Source of the DNA: Corallococcus coralloides DSM 2259
GTDB lineage: Bacteria; Myxococcota; Myxococcia; Myxococcales; Myxococcaceae
Assembly (NCBI RefSeq): GCF_000255295.1
Contig: NC_017030.1
Location: 5,890,001 to 5,954,000 of the forward strand
Direction: 5' to 3'
DNA: 64,000 bases
Under the pieces are notes generated by a model. The model saw only the letters and a program-made list of their open reading frames with translations, was not told the origin of the DNA and searched no databases. Positions within the stretch are counted from its first letter, which is position 1, and each line of letters begins with the position of its first letter. The translations under genes were made by a program, and so were the position numbers. Below are positions 8,101 through 15,051 of the stretch, one piece after another.

Positions 8101-10224
8101 ACCGCGCGCACCATGATGGAGACCGAGGCCCGCGCGAGCCGCGACACCAAGAGCGCCATCGAGGGCTTCGTCGCCGCCGCGAAGCTCGCGGCCCAGAAGC
8201 TCAATGACCCCGACGGCGCCGCGGCCCTCTACCGCCTGGCGCTGGAGCGCGATCCGCTGCACCCGGGCGCGGCCACCGGCCTGGAGGAGCTGCTCGCGCA
8301 GCGCGGCGGTTCCTCCGACCTCGCGGCCCTGCACGAGCGGCGCGCGGAGGCCCGGCTCGCGCAGCGCGACGCGGAGGCCGCCGCTGCGGCGTACGTCACC
8401 GCGGCCCGCCTGCACAACGTGGCCCTGGGTGATCGGGCTCGCGCGCTCGCGGTGCTGGAGAAGGCCCTGGCGGCCCGGCCCGGCTTCCCCGACGCGCTGG
8501 AGACTCGCGGCCTGCTCCTCCTGGAGGCGCAGCAGTACGCGGAGGCCGCGCAGATGCTCGGCCAGCGCGTGCAGCAGGGCGGTGACCCTCGCGTGCTCGC
8601 GCAGCACCACCTGACGCTGGGCGCGCTCTACCAGCAGCACCTCAACGACCCGGGCCGCGCGGCGGCGCACCTCCAGACGGCGCTGGCCACCCTGCCCCGC
8701 CACCCGGAGGCGCTGGAGCGGCTGGCCACGGTGTACGCGCAGGGCCGCAACTTCGGCGGCGCGGTGGACTGCCTGCGGCGGCTGTTGGATCAGGACCTGC
8801 CCAACGACGCCCGCGCGCGCTTCACCGTGGAGCTGGCGCGCATCCACGAAGAGGGCCTGGGCGACGTCGCCTCCGCCACGGCGCTCTACAAGAAGGCGCT
8901 GGAGCTGACGCCGGGCGAGCCCGCGCTGGTGGACCGGCTGGTGGCCCTCTACGAGCGCCAGCGCAACCTGCCGGAGCTGGCGCAGATGCTGGAGGCCCAG
9001 GCCGCCGCCACCGCGTCCACGGACGTCAAGCGCGCGGTGTCCCTGCGCATGCGCGTGGCGAGCTTCTACGCGGGCCCGCTGACGGAGCCGGCTCGCGCCA
9101 CCGTCATCTACCGGCAGCTCGTGGAGCAGGATCCGCAGAACCTCGGGGCCCGTGCCGCGCTGGCGGACCTGTATGGCCGCGACATGGCCAGCTTCCCGCT
9201 CGCCATCGAGGAGCACCGGCAGATCCTGCGCCAGGACCCCGCTCGCGTGGACAGCCTGCATGCGCTGTTCAAGCTGTGGGACGCCCAGAAGCAGCAGGAC
9301 AAGGCGTTCGCCGTCGCCGCGGTGCTGACCTTCATGCGCGCCGCCAACGAGGTGGAGCAGGCCTTCTACTCGGAGGCCCGCGCCCGCCAGCCTCAGGAGC
9401 CGCGTGAAGCGCTGCCCGCCGCGGACGTGGACACCGTCCTCATGCACCCGGCCGCGCGCGGCCCGCTGACGGACCTGCTGCGCGCCATGGGCGAGCACCT
9501 GGGCAAGGTGTACCCGCCGCAGTTCGAGATGCTCGGCGTCAACCCGAAGCAGGACAAGCTCAAGCCGGACTCGGCCGTGTTCAAGGCCGTGCGCGCGGTG
9601 GCGCAGACCTTCGGCGTGGAGGAGTTCGAGGTCTACCTTGCCCGGCGCGGCATGTTGCAGCCGGAGACGACGGAGCCCCTGTCCCTGTGCGTGGGCCAGG
9701 ACGTCGTGCGCCGCTTCAACGCCCGTGAGCAGAAGTTCCTCATCGGCAAGGCGGTGCTGGGCCTGCTCAACAAGACGGCCGTCCTCTCCAAGCTGTCCCA
9801 GGGCGAGACGGTGGACCTGTTCGGCAACGCCATCCGCGTCCACGAGCAGCAGTTCAACGGCCTGGGCCGGCGCAACGACGAGATGACGAAGCAGCTCAAG
9901 AAGGCCTTCAGCCGCAAGGCGATGAAGGCCTCGGAAGGCCCCGCGCAGACGCTGTCCACGCAGTCGAAGATCGACGTCGCGGCGGTGGTGGACGCGCTCG
10001 GCTTCTCCGCGGACCGCGCGGGCCTGCTCGTCTGCGGCGACCCGTCCGTGGGCCTCACCATGGTGCTGCGCGAGGATCCGAACATCGTGGCCAACCGCCA
10101 GGATGGCAGCACCGACGGCATCCTCCAGGCGGTGCGCGAGCGCGCGGACCTGAAGGCCCTGTTGTCGTGGCTGCTGACGGACGACTTCTTCCGCCTGCGT
10201 CAGCGCATCGGCCTGTCGCTGTAG
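5155..10224 (+). CDS. giant TPR-repeat protein (1689 residues)
   Basis: From residue about 45 to about 1430 the protein is a nearly unbroken array of 34-36-residue helical repeats with TPR consensus ('A...Y...L...P....AL..L..LY...GR..EL'), roughly 35-40 copies. The last 250 residues are a different, conserved-looking globular domain that begins around 'PAARGPLTDLLRAMGEHLG'. The reading frame is open from 4939, but the ATG at 5155 is preferred because translation upstream of it is low-complexity and basic. No signal peptide or membrane helix, so it is cytosolic and probably a scaffold. Large TPR proteins of this type are common in myxobacteria and usually uncharacterised. It converges on the cinA-like gene with only 9 bp between the stop codons. 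Confidence 0.85.
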   Translation: MSESNDVTRPSSPASVPPPGAPEVGAAQTLAQNVSTLPAPVPQASAEDDARERIASMEREAKALATTEPQTAALLFHEVGLLWEEPLKNPRNAAVAFQNAYKLAPRFLANIRAARRLFADVGNWQMVVQLIDAELSASEDPRQQASLLFEKGQILEERLSRDNDAADALRQALDRKPTDVTLLTQLESVYASRNDAGALVEIYRLLAGAVVPPSLRAHYLTSAGMLLEERLKQKEAAAAAFREAFALDRSDPLLQAAVKRVAEREGRTDELLSALLSEAEGQGSQGAPAYLHIAKVHDRLGRKDDALSALLAARRVSPHEPLVLSALAGIYETQGRFEELADVLLAWVGSINDESELVAINLRLAALYEDDLKRDQEAAARYQAILSRIPSHAAALAGLGKLSYRMQNWEGLVAVFDAEVTAAEDAKGKAARMYKAAEILEERLGRQEDAIARYNACLQLQPGYLPAQKALTRLYERQGRFAELVQMFEQDLLQTSDRDQVITTLNKMAVIYEDRLGDLDHAIECMKRILDLASDHLPTLRNLARLYERAGRYRELLETNDLEASFAGDTKQVLSLLHRNAEILDENLKDRVGAITAYERVLALSPSYLPALKALGRLYAQDGRWEKLIDMYRAESEISPSTDAAAALIYKIGELYEHRLKQENEALASYQEALMLAPSYFPALRALARIHRAHGAWESLVEVLRADAANRTDPLERANAMYQAAAIWEDQLGRPELAIEGYQEVLRLTPGHAATLRALERLYVAQDNVKELVSILDRETQVGQTPAAKVTAYLKLARLYLDRFQEPSRAAQCCESVLGLEPGNLTALMLLERIRVSDRVRRAELRARIAERVTDTRLSSALRILAAADQEKGPPSERTLEVYQRAFDADPSDARLAFGLERVLRQSGDTAALSRMYGMRLAVTTDATEALELLLRAAELAEKNPDQEQAAALYRQALELQAQCLPALQGARRVALRRGDFATARTMMETEARASRDTKSAIEGFVAAAKLAAQKLNDPDGAAALYRLALERDPLHPGAATGLEELLAQRGGSSDLAALHERRAEARLAQRDAEAAAAAYVTAARLHNVALGDRARALAVLEKALAARPGFPDALETRGLLLLEAQQYAEAAQMLGQRVQQGGDPRVLAQHHLTLGALYQQHLNDPGRAAAHLQTALATLPRHPEALERLATVYAQGRNFGGAVDCLRRLLDQDLPNDARARFTVELARIHEEGLGDVASATALYKKALELTPGEPALVDRLVALYERQRNLPELAQMLEAQAAATASTDVKRAVSLRMRVASFYAGPLTEPARATVIYRQLVEQDPQNLGARAALADLYGRDMASFPLAIEEHRQILRQDPARVDSLHALFKLWDAQKQQDKAFAVAAVLTFMRAANEVEQAFYSEARARQPQEPREALPAADVDTVLMHPAARGPLTDLLRAMGEHLGKVYPPQFEMLGVNPKQDKLKPDSAVFKAVRAVAQTFGVEEFEVYLARRGMLQPETTEPLSLCVGQDVVRRFNAREQKFLIGKAVLGLLNKTAVLSKLSQGETVDLFGNAIRVHEQQFNGLGRRNDEMTKQLKKAFSRKAMKASEGPAQTLSTQSKIDVAAVVDALGFSADRAGLLVCGDPSVGLTMVLREDPNIVANRQDGSTDGILQAVRERADLKALLSWLLTDDFFRLRQRIGLSL

Positions 10225-10233
10225 GTGTCCGCG

Positions 10234-10971
10234 TTACTCCCGGCGGACCAGTGCGTCCGCCGGGAACCCCGCGAGCAGCCGGCCCACGGCGTCGTCCACG
10301 TGGGCCCGCTCCGGGGCCTCCACCGTGACCTTCACGCGGTAGTCCATGGCCGCGTCGAAGACCGGATAGGAGCCGATGGCCACGTGGGGCATGTCCAGCG
10401 CCACGCGGTCCAGCACGGCGGCCAGGGCGCTCTCGCCCAGGTTGAAGTACAGGCTGACCAGGTGCACCGGCGTGCCGCTCAGCCGTGAGAGCACCGTCTC
10501 CAGTTGCAGCCGGAAGAGCTGCGGCACCCCCGGCAGCAGGAACATGTCCCCCACCGTCAGCACGGGGAACCACATGCCCGGCTGGGCCAGGAGCACGGCG
10601 CCCTCGGGTGCGTCCGCCAGGCGCAGGGACTCCGGCGTCACCGGCGACGTGCCCGCGCGGGCCTGGATGGCCGACACCATCTCCGGCAGGCGCACCACGG
10701 GCCGGCCCAGCGCGAGCGCCACCGCGCGCACCGTGACGTCGTCGTGGGTGGGGCCAATGCCTCCGCTGGTGAAGACGTAGCGGGCCTTGCGCCGGGCGCG
10801 GGACACCGCGTCCACGATGGCGTCCACGTCGTCCAGGATGGTCTCCACCGAGACGAGCGGGATGCCCAGCTCCCGCAGCCGCTGGATGAGGTGGGGGCCG
10901 TTCTCGTCCTTCACCTTCGCGGTGAGGACCTCGTTGCCAATGATGATCGCCGCCGCGCCGGTCCGCTCCAT
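10234..10971 (-). CDS. CinA N-terminal (MoCF-like) domain protein
   Basis: A 245-residue protein with the molybdopterin-binding fold of competence/damage-inducible protein CinA: 'IIIGNEVL' at the start and 'TSGGIGPTHDDVT' around residues 70-82. The C-terminal nicotinamide-nucleotide deamidase domain of full CinA is missing, so this belongs to the short single-domain group (FAD-synthetase/MoCF-like). The frame is open further upstream to 11163, but the ATG at 10971 precedes the conserved first strand directly and avoids overlap with the divergent acyl-CoA dehydrogenase. The exact substrate is not clear for this subfamily. Confidence 0.85.
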   Translation of the reverse strand: MERTGAAAIIIGNEVLTAKVKDENGPHLIQRLRELGIPLVSVETILDDVDAIVDAVSRARRKARYVFTSGGIGPTHDDVTVRAVALALGRPVVRLPEMVSAIQARAGTSPVTPESLRLADAPEGAVLLAQPGMWFPVLTVGDMFLLPGVPQLFRLQLETVLSRLSGTPVHLVSLYFNLGESALAAVLDRVALDMPHVAIGSYPVFDAAMDYRVKVTVEAPERAHVDDAVGRLLAGFPADALVRRE

Positions 10972-11080
10972 GGAGCCGAGGATTCTACTCCAACGGACCC
11001 CGGGGGTGGACTCGCGCATTGCGCTGGCGCGGACCTGTCCTGTCCTGGAGTCAGCACGAGGGGACGGACATCCTTCGCGC

Positions 11081-12235
11081 ATGGACTCCACCGAGACCCG
11101 GGACGCGATCCGCGCGTCCGTGCGTGCCCTCTGCAACCGCTTCCCTCCGAAGTACTGGCGCACCCTCGACGCGGAGCGTGAATACCCTCACGACTTCGTC
11201 AAGGCCCTTACGGAGGCCGGGCTGCTGGCCGCGCTCATCCCGGCGGAGTACGGCGGCGCGGGGCTGGGCCTGCGCGAAGCGGCGGTCGTGCTGGGGGAGA
11301 TCAACCACTTCGGCGGGAATGCATCCGCGTGTCATGCGCAGATGTATGTGATGAACGTGCTCCTGCGGCACGGCTCCGCGGAGCAGAAGCAGCGGTATCT
11401 GCCGGAGATCGCCGCGGGCCGGCTGCGGCTCCAGGCGTTCGCGGTGACGGAGCCGAACTCGGGCTCGGACACCACCGCCATCGAGACGACGGCGGTCCGG
11501 CGCGGTGACCGCTACGTCGTGAACGGACAGAAGATCTTCATCTCGCGCGTGCTCCAGTCCGACCTGATGCTCCTGCTCGCTCGGACGACGCCCCGCGCGG
11601 AGGTGCGCAAGAAGACGGACGGGATGAGCGTGTTCCTGCTCGACCTGCGGAAGACGCAGGGGCTGGAGGTCCGGCCCATCCGGACCATGCTCAACCATGC
11701 GACGAACGCGCTGTTCCTCGAGAACGTCGAAGTGCCCGTCGAGGGGCTGATCGGCGAAGAGGGCAAGGGCTTCTCGTACATCCTGGATGGCATGAACGCG
11801 GAGCGGGTGCTCGTCGCTTCTGAGGCCATCGGGGATGGCCGCTGGTTCATCGAGAAGGCCGTCACGTATGCGCAAGAGCGCGTCGTGTTCGGCAAGCCCA
11901 TCGGGGCCAATCAGGGTGTGCAGTTCCCCATCGCGAAGGCGCACACGGCGCTCACGGCCGCGTCCCTGCTGACGGAGCAGGCCGCGACGCTCTTCGACAG
12001 CCACCAGCCCTGCGGAGCCGAAGCGAACATGGCGAAGTACCTGGCCGCGGAAGCCGCCTGGGAGGCCGCCAATGCCTGCATGGACACCTACGGCGGCTAC
12101 GGCTTCGCCGAGGAGTACGACGTGGAGCGCAAGTTCCGCGAGGTGCGCCTGTTCATCAACGCCCCCGTGAGCCGGAACATGGCCCTGTCGTACATCAGCC
12201 AGCACGTCCTGGGGCTGCCCCGCTCGTTCACGTAG
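11081..12235 (+). CDS. acyl-CoA dehydrogenase
   Basis: A 384-residue flavoprotein of the acyl-CoA dehydrogenase family, which introduces an alpha,beta double bond into acyl-CoA and passes electrons to ETF. The N-terminal helical domain contains 'LIPAEYGGAGLG'. The FAD/substrate signature 'AFAVTEPNSGSDTTAI' is near residue 125, and the C-terminal helical domain contains 'CMDTYGGYGFAEEYDVERKFRE'. Length is normal for the family. The ATG at 11081 fits the usual N-terminus. It overlaps the convergent MDR gene by 8 bp at its 3' end. It lies at the edge of the biosynthetic region and may or may not take part in it. Confidence 0.9.
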   Translation: MDSTETRDAIRASVRALCNRFPPKYWRTLDAEREYPHDFVKALTEAGLLAALIPAEYGGAGLGLREAAVVLGEINHFGGNASACHAQMYVMNVLLRHGSAEQKQRYLPEIAAGRLRLQAFAVTEPNSGSDTTAIETTAVRRGDRYVVNGQKIFISRVLQSDLMLLLARTTPRAEVRKKTDGMSVFLLDLRKTQGLEVRPIRTMLNHATNALFLENVEVPVEGLIGEEGKGFSYILDGMNAERVLVASEAIGDGRWFIEKAVTYAQERVVFGKPIGANQGVQFPIAKAHTALTAASLLTEQAATLFDSHQPCGAEANMAKYLAAEAAWEAANACMDTYGGYGFAEEYDVERKFREVRLFINAPVSRNMALSYISQHVLGLPRSFT

Positions 12236-13217
12236 CGCCGGGTTCACGCATGTGGACCACGACCTTGCCGATGGCGCGGCGCTCCGCGAGGGTGCGCAGG
12301 CCGTCGGCGGTCCGCTCCAGGGGCAACCGGGAGGTGATGCGCGGGAGGATGCGGCCCTGCGCGTACCAGGCGAAGAGCTGCTCCATGGTTTCGCGGAGCG
12401 CCGCCGGGTCGTGGTAGCGGAAGTAGCGCAACGACGACCCCAGCACCGCGCGGTGCTTCACGAGTAGCCGGTGCGCGGGAATGCTCGGGGCCTGTCCCGC
12501 CGCGAAGCCCACGAGGACATAGCGGCCTCCCCACCCCAGCGTCGAGAGCGCCGGGCCGAAGAGCGGGCCCCCGACCGGATCGAAGCAGACGCTCACACCA
12601 GAGGCTCCCGAGGCGGCGAGGACCTGCTCCTTCCAGTCTCCGTCAGTGTGGCGGATGACGTGGTCCGCGCCCGCTTCACGCGCGATGGCGAGCTTGTCCG
12701 GCGTGCTCGCGACCGCGATGACGGTGGCCCCCAGGGCCTTGCCCAGCTGCACGGCCGCGAGCCCCACGCCCCCACTGGCCCCCAGCACGAGGAGCACCTC
12801 TGAGGGCTTCAGGTGGGCGACGCGGATCAGCGCCAGGGCGGTGCTCACGTAGGCGCTGGTCAGCGCGGCGGCGAGGTCGAAGGAGACGCCTGCCGGCAGC
12901 AGGAAGGTCTCCCTCACGGAAGCCACAGCCTGCTCGGCATAGCCTCCGTGCCACAGGATGGCCACGACGCGGTCTCCGGGCTGGAAGCCCGAGCCTTCGG
13001 GTGCGCTGGCGATGGTGCCTGCTGCCTCCAGGCCTGGGACAAAGGGCAGCGCGGGCCGGGTCTGATAGGTCCCTCCGATCATGAGGAGGTCGGCGAAGTT
13101 CACGCTGCAGGCGTGCACGTCGATCATCACCTCGTCGGGTTTCGGAACGGGCTCGGGGACCTCCGCGAGGGTGAGCTGCTCGGGTCCGCCCCACGTCCCG
13201 CAGACAATCGCTCGCAT
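12228..13217 (-). CDS. MDR-family NADPH:quinone oxidoreductase / enoyl reductase
   Basis: A 329-residue zinc-free medium-chain reductase. The N-terminal GroES-like domain contains 'VHACSVNFADLLMIGG', and the Rossmann domain carries 'LGASGGVGLAAVQLGKALGA' near residue 145. This subfamily reduces quinones or enoyl thioesters with NADPH. It is the last gene of a four-gene minus-strand operon; its ATG is 4 bp after the aldo/keto reductase stop. In that setting it could act as a trans enoyl reductase for the ketosynthase product, which is inference from context. Confidence 0.88.
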   Translation of the reverse strand: MRAIVCGTWGGPEQLTLAEVPEPVPKPDEVMIDVHACSVNFADLLMIGGTYQTRPALPFVPGLEAAGTIASAPEGSGFQPGDRVVAILWHGGYAEQAVASVRETFLLPAGVSFDLAAALTSAYVSTALALIRVAHLKPSEVLLVLGASGGVGLAAVQLGKALGATVIAVASTPDKLAIAREAGADHVIRHTDGDWKEQVLAASGASGVSVCFDPVGGPLFGPALSTLGWGGRYVLVGFAAGQAPSIPAHRLLVKHRAVLGSSLRYFRYHDPAALRETMEQLFAWYAQGRILPRITSRLPLERTADGLRTLAERRAIGKVVVHMREPGAT

Positions 13218-13221
13218 GTCG

Positions 13222-14190
13222 TCACTCCTGGGTGGATGGGGCCGTGAGGCTTCGCCAGAGGTCGTCGCTCGCGGGCAGGCGTGACGCCTCGGTCACCAAT
13301 TGTTCGAGCTGCTCCGGGCTGCGCGCGCCGACGAGGATCGACGTCACGAAGGGACAGTGCACCAGCCACCAGGTGGCCAGGCCCGACGGAGACAGCGCGT
13401 GGGCGGCGGCCTTCGCCTTGAGCTGTTCGACGCGGGCCGCGTTCTCCGGAGTCCACGCCTTCGCGTAGAGGTCCCTGCGCTGTCCGATGCGCGTGCCTTC
13501 CGGGATGTCACCCGCGATGGCGTACCTGCCGCTCAGCAGGCCGCCCGCCAGCGGCGAATAGGGCGTGTACTGGAGCCCCAGCTTCGCGCAGGCCTCCAGC
13601 ACGCCGTTGTGTGCGTCATCCTGTTCGAGCAGGTTGAAGCGGTTCTGGACCCAGCCGAATCCCACCGGGCCTCCTGAGCGCGGAGCGACACAGCGCCAGA
13701 GGTCACTCGCGGTCACGTTCGACAGGCCGAAGCGGCGGACCTTCCCCGCCCTCACGAGCGCCAGGAAGGAGTCGAGGACGTCGTCCCACGGCGTGCCAGG
13801 GTCCGGTACATGCGCCAGGTAGAAGTCGAGCGTGTCGACGCGGAGCCGTGCGAGCGACCGGTCCACCTCCGCGAACACGTGCTTGCGCCCGAGCCCACCG
13901 CGAAGGCCCACCTTGGACGAGATGAGCACCCGGTCCCGCATCGCGGCGCCGCGCGACGCCAGCCACGCGCCGATGATGGCTTCGCTGGCGCCATCCGCGT
14001 AGGTGCCCGCCGTGTCGATGAGGTTGATCCCCAGCGCCACCGCGCGATCCAGGAGCGCATGTGCTTCAGCTTCGGTCTCCCCCTGGCCCAGCAGCTTCCG
14101 GGAGCTTCCGATGCCCCCGAAGTTGGCCGCCCCCAGGGCGAAGACCGACACGTCGATGCCGCCCAGCTTTCGGTAGATCACGTCCGCCAC
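13222..14190 (-). CDS. aldo/keto reductase
   Basis: A 322-residue NADPH-dependent aldo/keto reductase with a TIM-barrel fold. Catalytic residues are visible in order: Asp and Tyr in 'LIDTAGTYADGASE', Lys in 'VLISSKVG' and His in 'DFYLAHVPDP'. The C-terminal cofactor region reads 'VTSILVGARSPEQLEQL'. Its start overlaps the end of the thioesterase gene by 13 bp, and 4 bp separate it from the MDR gene, so the three are co-translated. Likely job here: reduction of a beta-keto or amino-ketone group of the cluster product (inferred). Confidence 0.9.
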   Translation of the reverse strand: MADVIYRKLGGIDVSVFALGAANFGGIGSSRKLLGQGETEAEAHALLDRAVALGINLIDTAGTYADGASEAIIGAWLASRGAAMRDRVLISSKVGLRGGLGRKHVFAEVDRSLARLRVDTLDFYLAHVPDPGTPWDDVLDSFLALVRAGKVRRFGLSNVTASDLWRCVAPRSGGPVGFGWVQNRFNLLEQDDAHNGVLEACAKLGLQYTPYSPLAGGLLSGRYAIAGDIPEGTRIGQRRDLYAKAWTPENAARVEQLKAKAAAHALSPSGLATWWLVHCPFVTSILVGARSPEQLEQLVTEASRLPASDDLWRSLTAPSTQE

Positions 14191-14996
14191 GCCTCCGGAA
14201 AGGGCAACGCCAGGTCCCCCTCCCCCGCGCCGGAGGAAGCGGGCTGGCCCAGCAACGTGAAGTGCGCCGTGTAGGTTGCGGCGGGATCGCCCTCGTCGAT
14301 GAAGACCTGCGACGTCGCCGTGAGCCGCACCTTGCCGCCCTGACGAAGCGTGTCTGCGTCCAGCGCGGGCAACGTGTCACAGCGGGCCCGGTAGTCGCAG
14401 GTGATGGGCCGGTGGATGGCGAACTCGCAGCGGCGAAGGAGGATCTGCACGCCGAGCCGCTCCGCCCACGCTGCCCGCACGAGCAACAGCCAGGGCGCGA
14501 GCCCCGCGGAGGTGAACACCCCCGGACCGAAAGCCGTCCCTCGGTGATTGAGCGAAGGCCCCAGCGGCGCCACGAGCACGATGCGCTCGGGCTCGAACGC
14601 CTCGAACTGGATCCCAAGGAACTTCGTCATCGGGATCCGTGCATGGAGCTCCAGGGCCAGCCGCGCCAGGACATCCTCCGGTGCATCAATGGGCTCACCG
14701 CTCACGGACAGCTCCCGATGAACCGTGTCGTGCCCTACTCGGGAAGCACCGTCCTTCCGAGCATCAGGGGGCTGACCATCTACGGATGGAGCCGCATGAA
14801 CCTTGTCGTGCCATGCGCGGGAAGCACCGTCCGCTTGCGACTCAAGGGATGCACCGTTCACGGTTGGCTTCCCATGAACCGTCTCATGCTCTGATGCACC
14901 GTCCTCCCGCGCCACAAGGGAATGACCGTTCATGGATGGCTCCCCGAGGACCGTGTCGAGCCCTGCGCGGGAAGCACCGTGTCCAGAGGGCCCCAC
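14178..14996 (-). CDS. hotdog thioesterase-like (YiiD_C type) protein with N-terminal tandem repeats
   Basis: A 272-residue protein. Residues about 108-270 form a hotdog-fold domain of the YiiD C-terminal/PaaI-like thioesterase type ('PLGPSLNHRGTAFGPGVF', then 'YRARCDTLPA' and 'QGGKVRLTATSQVF'). Residues 6-107 are four imperfect 24-26-residue repeats with consensus 'DGASR..HDTVH..PSVNG'. Unit lengths are all multiples of three bases, which supports their being translated. An alternative start near Met123 would cut into the fold, so the long form is preferred. It lies 55 bp after the ketosynthase and overlaps the reductase gene. It could release or edit acyl chains made by the ketosynthase (inferred). 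Confidence 0.7.
   Translation of the reverse strand: MGPSGHGASRAGLDTVLGEPSMNGHSLVAREDGASEHETVHGKPTVNGASLESQADGASRAWHDKVHAAPSVDGQPPDARKDGASRVGHDTVHRELSVSGEPIDAPEDVLARLALELHARIPMTKFLGIQFEAFEPERIVLVAPLGPSLNHRGTAFGPGVFTSAGLAPWLLLVRAAWAERLGVQILLRRCEFAIHRPITCDYRARCDTLPALDADTLRQGGKVRLTATSQVFIDEGDPAATYTAHFTLLGQPASSGAGEGDLALPFPEAWRT
14676..14981 (-). repeat. four tandem 72-78-bp units inside the thioesterase gene
   Basis: Units at 14981-14904, 14903-14832, 14831-14754 and 14753-14676 encode 26, 24, 26 and 26 residues. The shared core is Gly-Ala-Ser, then a His/Asp-Thr-Val-His box, then Ser-Val-Asn-Gly. The repeat is degenerate but in phase. It lies between the ketosynthase and the hotdog domain; its function is unknown. 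Confidence 0.7.
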
Positions 14997-15051
14997 GCAG
15001 TCGCACAGGCCCTGATGCCTGGAGCGTTCTGGTCCTCGTTCCGGTGGTGGC

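Noticed and set aside
5125-9843. Very long open frame on the minus strand opposite the TPR gene
   Set aside because: It is the mirror of a GC-rich coding sequence; the translation is Arg/Gly/Leu/Val-rich low complexity, whereas the plus strand shows clean TPR repeats.
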